A stretch of DNA of 64,000 nt, taken from NCBI RefSeq assembly GCF_900111685.1, contig NZ_FOHX01000012.1:1-64000 (forward strand), given 5' to 3'. The notes under the pieces were generated by a model. That model did not search any database and had not been told where the DNA came from. It saw nothing but the letters and a program-made list of their open reading frames with translations. Positions 57,934 through 64,000 of this stretch are shown here, piece by piece. How positions within the stretch are numbered: position 1 is the first letter of the stretch; each line of letters starts with the position of its first letter. The position numbers and the translations under genes were made by a program. The DNA comes from Nonomuraea wenchangensis. GTDB lineage: Bacteria > Actinomycetota > Actinomycetes > Streptosporangiales > Streptosporangiaceae.

Positions 57934-59831
57934 CGGGTGATCTCCCGTGCTGATCCGTCGGAGTTGAGCTGCAGGGTGTGCCAGCCGGGCGCGAGCCGCA
58001 CGTCGGCGCTGCGCTGCTTGCCGCAGGTGTCGCGCCAGCGCACGGTGATCTCGGCGGTCGTGCTGCCGGCCGCCAGGCTCAGCAGGACTTCCGGTGCGGA
58101 GACGCCGGCGTGGCCGCCCGCCGGGTAGAGCTGGGTGGTGGCGAGCCCGGCCGCGCCGGAGTGCACCTGGACGCTCGCACCGATGGCGGGCGTGGTGGCC
58201 GTGGACGGGGCGGCGCACAAGCCCGCCGGCCGTACGAGGGCGAGACCCAGGTACGGGCGGTCGGCGGCCCGGGTGTTGTGGAAGTAGGCGGACTGCCGCC
58301 ACTGGTTGGCGACGGCGAAGTCGAGGCGGCCGTCGCGGTCGGTGTCGCCGAGGGCGAAGCCGCGGCTGGGTCCGCGTTCGTCGACGCCGAGCTCTGCGGA
58401 CAGGTCGGTATGGCGTCCGCCGGGTCCCTGGACGAAGAAGCGGTTGGGGTTGTCCCCCGACAGGTCGTCGGTCCGGCCGAAGCGGGGCCACATCGACGGG
58501 TTCCAGAGGAGCTCGTCGTTGGTCATGGCAAGTTCCTGCAGTTCGGGCCAGCGGTTGGTCTCGCCCTTGATGAAGCCGGTGGCCTGGAGGATCTGGGTGC
58601 GGCCGTCGCCCGCGAAGTCGCCGATCTTCATGTCCCAGCCCCAGCCGGATCTGGAGATCCCCATGGGCTCGCTGCGATCGTCGTAGCGCGCGGTGGCGCC
58701 GTCGAAGACCGCGCGGCCGCGGCTGATCCAGGCGAAGTTGCTCTCGTGGAGCGCGAAGTTCTCGGTGATGTTGCTGACGACCATGTCGGGGGCGCCGTCG
58801 TGGTTGAGGTCGGAGAAGGCGATGCCCATGCCTTTGAAGGAGTCGCGGCCGAGTGTCTTCGACTTGGGCGTGTCGAAGTGGCGGACGCCTTCGACGATCT
58901 GGAAGCGCGGCTTGCCCGCGGTCGAGAGGTTGCGCAGCAGCCGGTCGGGGCCGAAGTCGTTGGCGACGTACAGCTCGGGAAGGCCGTCTCCGTCGAGGTC
59001 CTGGGCGCCGAGTGCGAGGGTCCAGCCGTCGGCCATGTCGGGGGTGAAGGCGGAGGCGGCGTCGCCGTACCGGGTGCCGGGGGCGGTGCCGCCGCGCCAC
59101 AGCAGGAGCCGGTTCTTGCCGCCGTTGTAGGCGGCCGACATGGAGTCCTGCATCTGGAGCTCGTCCTGGATCGCGGTGGGGTCGAGGACCCTGGCCCGGT
59201 CGGGGAAGTAGTTGCCGAGCGCGATGTCGGTGTGGCCGTCGCCGTCGAAGTCCCCAAGGGTGACGGCGTTGGTGTTCCAGACCTGGTACGGCTGGACGAG
59301 CTCCTCGACGGCGAAGGACGACGCCGCGAGCTCCGGCCCCTGCCTGAGGTAGAGCACCGGTGAGCGGCCCCAGAAGTAGACGAGCAGGTCCTGGCGGCCG
59401 TCCTCGTCGTAGTCCCCCGGCACGCAGCCCATGGGGGCCATGGTCCTGTCGTACGGCAGGCCGCCCGGCCGCAGCTCGAAGCCGGAGAAGCGCTCCCCCG
59501 TGCCCGGGACGGCCATGAGCCGCACCGACTCGTCGCGCGGGTCGACCAGGCACAGGTCGTCGGCGCGGCCGTTGGCGTCGAGGTCGGCCAGCGCCACGGC
59601 GGCGCCGAGCGAGGAGATCCAGTGGTCGATCTTCCGGTAAACGGGGGCGACCTCCCGGATGGAGCGCGTGGTGACATCGGTGTTGAGCGGGCTGCGCTGG
59701 AAGGAGAACTCCTTTGCGAGCGCCGACGCGGTGGCGGAGGAGACCTCGGGGAGCCGGCTGAGCTGCCAGCCGACGACGACGAGCGCGAGGGCCACGAGCT
59801 GGGCCACGCGGGAGCGGAGACGTCTGGTCAT
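57930..59831 (-). CDS. unbV: Enediyne cassette protein UnbV (FG-GAP/VCBS repeats, ASPIC/UnbV domain)
   Basis: The 633-residue product has an N-terminal membrane or signal helix (VAQLVALALVVVGWQLSRLP). Calcium-binding-like FG-GAP/VCBS repeats follow: AVALADLDANGRADDLCLVD, GDYDEDGRQDLLVYFWG, TLGDFDGDGHTDIALGNYFP, QDLDGDGLPELYVANDFGPD, SDLNHDGAPDMVVSNITENF and LGDTDRDGRLDFAVANQWRQ. The C-terminal ASPIC/UnbV domain is recognisable in LYPAGGHAGVSAPEVLLSLA and ITVRWRDTC. It is presumably outside or on the membrane as a beta-propeller. Its role in warhead assembly is unknown. It overlaps unbL and unbU by four bases each. Confidence 0.93.
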   Translation of the reverse strand: MTRRLRSRVAQLVALALVVVGWQLSRLPEVSSATASALAKEFSFQRSPLNTDVTTRSIREVAPVYRKIDHWISSLGAAVALADLDANGRADDLCLVDPRDESVRLMAVPGTGERFSGFELRPGGLPYDRTMAPMGCVPGDYDEDGRQDLLVYFWGRSPVLYLRQGPELAASSFAVEELVQPYQVWNTNAVTLGDFDGDGHTDIALGNYFPDRARVLDPTAIQDELQMQDSMSAAYNGGKNRLLLWRGGTAPGTRYGDAASAFTPDMADGWTLALGAQDLDGDGLPELYVANDFGPDRLLRNLSTAGKPRFQIVEGVRHFDTPKSKTLGRDSFKGMGIAFSDLNHDGAPDMVVSNITENFALHESNFAWISRGRAVFDGATARYDDRSEPMGISRSGWGWDMKIGDFAGDGRTQILQATGFIKGETNRWPELQELAMTNDELLWNPSMWPRFGRTDDLSGDNPNRFFVQGPGGRHTDLSAELGVDERGPSRGFALGDTDRDGRLDFAVANQWRQSAYFHNTRAADRPYLGLALVRPAGLCAAPSTATTPAIGASVQVHSGAAGLATTQLYPAGGHAGVSAPEVLLSLAAGSTTAEITVRWRDTCGKQRSADVRLAPGWHTLQLNSDGSAREITR

Positions 59832-60778
59832 CGTGCGACACCTCCCGGGTGAAGGGACCAGGAACGGCGGATCTGCTCGCGCCAGCGCTCGTAGGTGGCC
59901 GGGGTGTCCGGTTTGTCCGCGAGTTTCGCGAGCGCGTCATCGGTCCAGGCGGCGGCCTGCGCGACGGTGGCTCCGGTCAGGTGGGTCACCGCGTCGGCGC
60001 AGCTCTGCGGGACATGACCGGACAGGTGACGGGCTTTGGCGGCGAAGGCGGCGCCCTGGGCCAGGTGGGGCCGGTGGTGTCCGCAAGCCTGGACCAGCCG
60101 TTCCAAGCCTGCGGGCGACTGCGCGCCCGTGTAGCAGGCGGCGAGCCCGATGCCTGCCCACAGATCGGCGCGGCGGGAGGAGGCGAAGCCGTCGATCACC
60201 TCGCTGACGCGGGCGGGGTCGGCGCCGGCGTAGAACCACAGCGCCCGGCCGACGCCCTGGTCGCGAATCGGCCGGGCCGCCGTGCGGGCGGCACGTTCCA
60301 CCGCTCCGTGGAAGACGGCGCCGGGACGGAAGAACGCCTCGTGGAAGCCCCAGCCGTCCCAGGCGAGCCAGCGCAGGATCCGGGTGTGCGCGCGTACGCC
60401 GGTCCAGGGGGTCAGGCGCAGGCGGGCGTAGGCCCAGCCGACGCCGACGTGGATGAGGTGCGTGTAGCGGTCATCGGTGCAACGGTGCAGACGCGCCACC
60501 CGCCGCCCGCCGCTGAGGGTGAGGAGGTCGAGGAGGGCGGAGCTCATCGCGGCGCCTTCGACGGCGAAGCCGTACAAGACGGGGTCGGCGTCGGCGGGGC
60601 TGAGCCGTTCCGGGCCGCCCTGGACCACCGCGTTGTACCCGGTGGCGAAGGCGCGCACGACCGCTTCGAGCTTCGGGCGCACGTCCGCCGCCCCCTGGTG
60701 GAAGCCCCGCTTGGCCATGTCGAGATCGCCCGGGCCGAGAAGCAGGGGACGCCGCATCCATGAACCGATAGTCCGCAT
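59828..60778 (-). CDS. unbL: Enediyne cassette protein UnbL (DUF1702)
   Basis: The 316-residue protein reads GVARL-type strings of the DUF1702 family: FHQGAADVRPKLEAVVRAFA and GYNAVVQ, then VEGAAMSSALLDLLTLSGGR, RCTDDRYTHLIHVGVGWAYA, DGWGFHEAFFRPGAVFHG, ALWFYAGADPARVSEVIDGF and DLWAGIGLAACYTG. UnbL is one of the five genes found in every enediyne warhead cassette; its biochemical role is unknown. It is the first gene of the leftward operon, after a terminator that isolates it from the SRPBCC gene. The start is uncertain: ATG 60778 or ATG 60757 (MRRPLLL). Confidence 0.92.
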   Translation of the reverse strand: MRTIGSWMRRPLLLGPGDLDMAKRGFHQGAADVRPKLEAVVRAFATGYNAVVQGGPERLSPADADPVLYGFAVEGAAMSSALLDLLTLSGGRRVARLHRCTDDRYTHLIHVGVGWAYARLRLTPWTGVRAHTRILRWLAWDGWGFHEAFFRPGAVFHGAVERAARTAARPIRDQGVGRALWFYAGADPARVSEVIDGFASSRRADLWAGIGLAACYTGAQSPAGLERLVQACGHHRPHLAQGAAFAAKARHLSGHVPQSCADAVTHLTGATVAQAAAWTDDALAKLADKPDTPATYERWREQIRRSWSLHPGGVAR

Positions 60779-60821
60779 CTGCAGGTGCCTCTTTTACGCG
60801 AGAAAGAGCGTTACAAAGGGC

Positions 60822-60850
60822 ACCAAACAACAGCGTTCAAAAGGTGTCAA
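60822..60850 (-). promoter_or_regulatory. Possible promoter of the PKS operon
   Basis: On the minus strand TTGACA (60850-60845) is followed after 17 bases by TTTGGT (60827-60822), a poor -10 element. It lies 44 bases upstream of unbL. The AT-rich stretch 60830-60945 also holds the short dyad ATCCT-TTC-AGGAT. Confidence 0.3.
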
Positions 60851-60946
60851 CCGGCGTTTTCCCCGGAATGGCAGCCATCCAGGGGATACCAATCCTGAAA
60901 GGATCTTTTGAATAATGCGCCGTGACGGCCGCATTACCATGCGCAC

Positions 60947-60986
60947 AAAAGGCTCCGCCCCCGGCAGTTCTGCCGGGGGCGGAGCC
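60947..60986 (-). terminator. Rho-independent terminator of the SRPBCC gene
   Basis: A perfect 17-bp stem (GGCTCCGCCCCCGGCAG and its complement, loop TT) spans 60951-60986. On the minus strand it is followed by TTTT (60950-60947). It begins nine bases after the SRPBCC stop codon and isolates the enediyne operon. Confidence 0.85.
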
Positions 60987-60995
60987 GAGGTTACG

Positions 60996-61457
60996 TCAGG
61001 CGCGCAGCGCGGCCTCCAACCTGCCCAGGATGAGCGGCCAGCCGCTCCGATGGGCCAGGTAGGCGTCGCTCAGCAGGGGGGCGAGGTTCTCCCAGCCCCG
61101 ATGCGTCATCTCGACACGCGTCAGCGCCGGGCCGAGCTCCTTGAAGAGCAGTTCGACCTCGGTGAAGACCGGGCCTTCTATGACCTCCCACGTGAAGACG
61201 ACCAGGCGGGGCGGTTCCCAGGTGAGGATATGGCCCCAGTCGTTTTCCCTGCCGTCGTCGAGCACTTCATAGATCCGGCCGCCCACCCATTCTTCCAGGC
61301 AGACGTCCCGCACCTTTCCCGGCTCCATCGAAAACGAGTCGATCGGCCACCAGGTGGCGAGCTTCTTGGTGAAAGTTCCGAAAGTGCGACTTTGATCGGC
61401 TTCAACAATGACCGCGTGCCGGATGGGTTCAATTCCGGCCTCAATGGGGGTATTCAT
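60996..61457 (-). CDS. SRPBCC/AHSA1-domain protein
   Basis: The 153-residue product starts MNTPIEAGIEPIRHAVIVEA. It has the START-like helix-grip pattern: RTFGTFTKKLATWWPIDSFS, GGRIYEVLDDGRENDWGHIL, TWEPPRLVVFTWEVIEG and VEMTHRGWENL. AHSA1-type proteins bind hydrophobic ligands or act in stress responses, and are frequently paired with an ArsR regulator, as here. The start at ATG 61457 matches the family; the upstream extension overlaps the ArsR gene. A strong terminator follows. Confidence 0.87.
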   Translation of the reverse strand: MNTPIEAGIEPIRHAVIVEADQSRTFGTFTKKLATWWPIDSFSMEPGKVRDVCLEEWVGGRIYEVLDDGRENDWGHILTWEPPRLVVFTWEVIEGPVFTEVELLFKELGPALTRVEMTHRGWENLAPLLSDAYLAHRSGWPLILGRLEAALRA

Positions 61458-61509
61458 CGACGTGATCCCTGCAGGCGGCGAAATTACCTCACCAAGTGTG
61501 CCAGATCGG

Positions 61510-61857
61510 TCACCCGGCCGCCTTCTCATCGCGTGTTCCCGCCTCGTCGCCCTCGATGGACGCACGGACCCTGGTCATGCTCTCCTGCCACAGCGACTCG
61601 ACGACCTCGCGAAGCTGCTGCAGGGCGTCTTCGCTGGCCCGATAGATTCGTTTGGTGCCGTCGCGGCGCTCGATGATCAGACCGGCGTCCTTGAGCACCT
61701 GGAGATGCTGGGAGACGGCCGACCTCGTCACCTCGAAGTGCTCCGCGATCCGGCCGGCGGGGAGCTCCTCCGCGGCGACGAGGCGCAGGATCGCACGCCG
61801 CCGGGGCTCGGCGATCGCCCGCAGCACCTCGTCAACGTCTCCGCTCATGGCGCTCAT
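61510..61857 (-). CDS. ArsR-family regulator
   Basis: The 115-residue winged-helix protein reads VDEVLRAIAEPRRRAILRLV, LPAGRIAEHFEVTRSAVSQH and LQVLKDAGLIIERRDGTKRI. It is of standard length and has no obvious metal-binding cysteines. It is immediately upstream of the SRPBCC gene in the same direction and probably controls that pair. It is closely related in sequence to the ArsR protein at 45.8 kb. Confidence 0.9.
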   Translation of the reverse strand: MSAMSGDVDEVLRAIAEPRRRAILRLVAAEELPAGRIAEHFEVTRSAVSQHLQVLKDAGLIIERRDGTKRIYRASEDALQQLREVVESLWQESMTRVRASIEGDEAGTRDEKAAG

Positions 61858-61967
61858 CCTAGTTAGCGGCGCGCCCGGTCAAGGCCTGAGCGCCGCAGAT
61901 CGCGATATGGGGAGCGTATGCGCGCCTTGCGTAAGCGTCAACTGTCGGAAGCCGCGGTGATCGCGTC

Positions 61968-62696
61968 CTACCTGGCCGCGCGCACGAGTTCCTCCCTGTG
62001 TTCGGCGTGACGCACCGGACGCGGCCTCCTGATCGGCGGTCTCCCGGCCTCGCAGGGCAGCCGTTGGAGGCGCCACTCCAGCATGCCCTCTTCCAGCGGC
62101 CGCGCGCACCTGCCGTGCGAGCGCAGCAGCCACACGGCCTCCATCGCGAGCAGGCAGTGAGAGCTGCGGCAGTAGGTGACCACCTCGACCCCGACCGGGA
62201 TCTCGGCCATCCGTTCGCGCAGGTCCTCCAAGGGGATCGACACAGCGCCGGGAATGTGCGCCGTGCCGTACTCGACGACCGGCCGCACGTCGATCAGCAT
62301 CGTCCGGCCGTCGCCCCTGCGACGCAGGAGTTCCTCTCTGGTCATCACCGCCTCGGGGGTGTCCATGAGCGACCAGGCGCGCACCGTGTCCGGTTCGAGG
62401 GCGCGCTTCTTGGACACTCTGCGCAGGTTCGCGTAGAGCAGCGCCACGTCCTCACCCGCCAGCCGGTAGAAGATCCGGGTGCCTTCCCTCCTGCTGCACA
62501 CCAGGCCCGCGTCGCGTAACACCTTGAGCTGGGCGGAGGTGTTGCCGATGGGCATCTTCGCGGTGCCGGCCAGGTCGTCGACACTGCGTTCCGCCTGGGA
62601 GAGCAGGTCGAGCAGGTGGAGCCGCGCGGGGTTGGCCATCGCCTTGGCCACCCGGGCGAATTCGGCCAGAACTGCGTTCGCGCTGTCAGCGGACAT
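61968..62696 (-). CDS. ArsR-family regulator fused to a rhodanese domain (second copy)
   Basis: The 242-residue protein has an ArsR winged helix (VAKAMANPARLHLLDLLSQA, GNTSAQLKVLRDAGLVCSRR, EGTRIFYRLAGEDVALLYAN). The rhodanese domain has LIDVRPVVEYGTAHIPGAVS and the active-site loop TYCRSSHCLLAMEA. It parallels the protein at 23.3 kb in layout, with a longer basic C-terminal tail. It is followed upstream (in its transcription direction) by an SQR-like flavoprotein gene 44 bases away, which supports a sulfur-sensing role. Confidence 0.88.
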   Translation of the reverse strand: MSADSANAVLAEFARVAKAMANPARLHLLDLLSQAERSVDDLAGTAKMPIGNTSAQLKVLRDAGLVCSRREGTRIFYRLAGEDVALLYANLRRVSKKRALEPDTVRAWSLMDTPEAVMTREELLRRRGDGRTMLIDVRPVVEYGTAHIPGAVSIPLEDLRERMAEIPVGVEVVTYCRSSHCLLAMEAVWLLRSHGRCARPLEEGMLEWRLQRLPCEAGRPPIRRPRPVRHAEHREELVRAAR

Positions 62697-62740
62697 CCGG
62701 GCTGTGCCTTCCTTCTCCGTACTTGTCCGTCACCATTCCG

Positions 62741-63910
62741 TCACCGTTCGTTCCAGCGCTTGAGCCAGACGGCCTCCTGGGCGGCCTTCTCGTCATGAAA
62801 GGCCAGGGAGGGTTCGTGGAGCGTGACCGTGGGAGCGGGCTCGTCGAAGAAGCGTCCCTCTCCCTTCGCCGACATCCGGCCGCCGACCTCGATGTAGCAG
62901 GAGCCGAGCCCGTCGAACCACGGCTCGGGCGCGGGAAGCCCGAGGTGGCGCAGCACGCCGTGTGCCACGACGTCGGCGGCGCCCTCGGCGAAGACGGCGG
63001 CCTTGGGCAGCGGCTTGCCGTTGGGGAGTGTCAGCAGCGTCACGTCGCCGATGGCCCACACGCCGGGAGCGGAGGTCGCCAGCGTTCTCCTGTCGACCGC
63101 GATCCAGCCGGACGGGCCGAGCCCGGCGGCACGCACCGCCGCGGGAGGACGGTGCGGAGGCACCACGGCGACCAGGTCGAACCGCTCACGGCCGCCGTCG
63201 GCGAAGACGATCTCGCCGGTAGACCCGTCGAACGCCTCGGTGACCCGCCCACCGTGGAAGCCGATGCCGTAGGCCGTCAGCATGCCGACCAGGGCCTCAC
63301 CGATCGCGGGGCCCGCGACCGGCATGGGGAGCGGGTCGGGGGTGTAGGCGTCCACGCGGACGCGTTCACGTGCTCCGGTCTCGCCGAGCAGGTCGGCCAG
63401 CAGCAGCGCTCCCTCGAAGGGCGCGGCGGGGCACTTGAACGGCGTCCCGGCGACGACGACGCCGAGCCGTCCCTCTCCGAGCTTGCGCGCCCGCTCGCCC
63501 AGGGCGGCCGCGCCATGGAGGGTGAAAAACTCTCCCGCCCACGCCCCGTCGAGCGCCTCCTCCAGTCCGGGCGTAGCCGACGGAGCGAGCTCCGCGCCCA
63601 GGGCGATCACCAGCGCGTCCCCGGCGAACTCTTCTTCGGTGGTGACCACACGTTTCCGTTCGGGGTCGACGAGCTTGACCGTGGCCTTCACCAGGTCCAC
63701 TCCCGGCAGGACCGCAGGGGCGGGCCGGTAGACCACCTCGTCAGGAGTCCGCCAGCCGCGGAGGACCCACAGCAGCGACAGGCCGAGCACGCCCTCGAAC
63801 CGCTCGTCGATGAGGATGATCCTGTCCTGTTCTGGCAGGGACTCGCGGAGCTTTGCGGCGACGCTCAGGCCGCCGACTCCGGCTCCCAGAATGATCACGG
63901 TCTTGGCCAT
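62741..63910 (-). CDS. NAD(P)/FAD oxidoreductase, sulfide:quinone reductase-like
   Basis: The 389-residue protein starts MAKTVIILGAGVGGLSVAAK with the GxGxxG dinucleotide fold. It continues with GDALVIALGAELAPSATPGL, AGTPFKCPAAPFEGALLLAD (the P-x-KCxxAPxE string of the SQR/FCSD family), ERFDLVAVVPPHRPPAAVRA and the second nucleotide motif GVWAIGDVTLLTLPNGKPLP. Only one of the redox cysteines of classical SQR is evident, so it may be a type with different acceptor chemistry. The next gene in the same direction is an ArsR-rhodanese regulator, a typical partner in reactive sulfur handling. ATG 63910 is preferred over the upstream in-frame codon. Confidence 0.85.
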   Translation of the reverse strand: MAKTVIILGAGVGGLSVAAKLRESLPEQDRIILIDERFEGVLGLSLLWVLRGWRTPDEVVYRPAPAVLPGVDLVKATVKLVDPERKRVVTTEEEFAGDALVIALGAELAPSATPGLEEALDGAWAGEFFTLHGAAALGERARKLGEGRLGVVVAGTPFKCPAAPFEGALLLADLLGETGARERVRVDAYTPDPLPMPVAGPAIGEALVGMLTAYGIGFHGGRVTEAFDGSTGEIVFADGGRERFDLVAVVPPHRPPAAVRAAGLGPSGWIAVDRRTLATSAPGVWAIGDVTLLTLPNGKPLPKAAVFAEGAADVVAHGVLRHLGLPAPEPWFDGLGSCYIEVGGRMSAKGEGRFFDEPAPTVTLHEPSLAFHDEKAAQEAVWLKRWNER

Positions 63911-64000
63911 GGGCAGCACTCCCGTCAGCTCGGACACCTGCCTCGCGAGTCAGGCGCTCGTGAGGCCCAGACATGGCGCGCCTGGTCGGCACGCTGTTCG

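Noticed and set aside
1..64000. CRISPR array or cas genes
   Set aside because: No regularly spaced direct repeats and no Cas-like proteins are visible.

Overview
The window is high-GC DNA with actinobacterial codon use, GTG starts and typical actinobacterial families (enediyne PKS cassette, DUF5996, DUF1918, F420-type oxidoreductases, twin-arginine lipoprotein, NarL-type two-component pair). A filamentous actinomycete, perhaps of the Streptosporangiales, is the best guess; no rRNA or other phylogenetic marker lies inside.

Layout. 1-9.2 kb is accessory DNA: broken tyrosine recombinases on both strands, a truncated NYN nuclease gene, the C-terminal third of a Tn3-family transposase, an internally deleted IS3-type element, a Mu-type transposase tail, and one large intact NACHT-TPR membrane ATPase. 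9.4-13.0 kb holds a secreted SGNH hydrolase, a DUF1918 gene whose second codon is a stop, and a DUF5996 protein. 13.6-19.7 kb is a carboxylate module: secreted CocE/NonD hydrolase, CitMHS transporter, LysR regulator, CoA transferase and CitE-type lyase. 20-25.5 kb has a two-component system with a membrane protein, an ArsR-rhodanese protein, a YciI protein and two small membrane proteins.

26-49 kb is the most unusual part. It contains a complete selenocysteine machinery: tRNA-Sec, selB, selA and selD. The tRNA-Sec anticodon is ACA rather than UCA, so it is predicted to read the cysteine codon UGU instead of the stop codon UGA. In the adjacent operon, a protein of unknown function has a single UGU codon (35433-35435) followed at the canonical distance by a hairpin with a bulged U and a GU-containing apical loop, like a bacterial SECIS element. 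An AT-rich 21-bp sequence with consensus ACTTTA-N8-TAGTCAA occurs at six intergenic positions: 26008, 32988, 36453, 41634, 42428 and 47828. It links the Sec genes with a Tat-exported PLP lipoprotein, a PhnCDE-like ABC transporter, a DsrE protein, an acyl-CoA-dehydrogenase-like flavoenzyme, two MFS pumps, a UbiB-like kinase, two AhpD-fold proteins and a secreted beta-propeller. An HxlR-SCP2 regulator sits next to one of the sites. I read this as one regulon built around UGU-directed selenoprotein synthesis and selenium or sulfur handling; the regulon and its purpose are inference.

49.4-60.8 kb is a leftward, overlapping operon carrying the whole conserved enediyne warhead cassette: unbL, unbV, unbU, pksE and tebC. 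An NADPH-F420-reductase-like gene and a membrane protein follow. No tailoring genes of a large enediyne cluster are visible here. 61-64 kb returns to ordinary genes: SRPBCC/ArsR pair, a second ArsR-rhodanese protein and an SQR-like flavoprotein.
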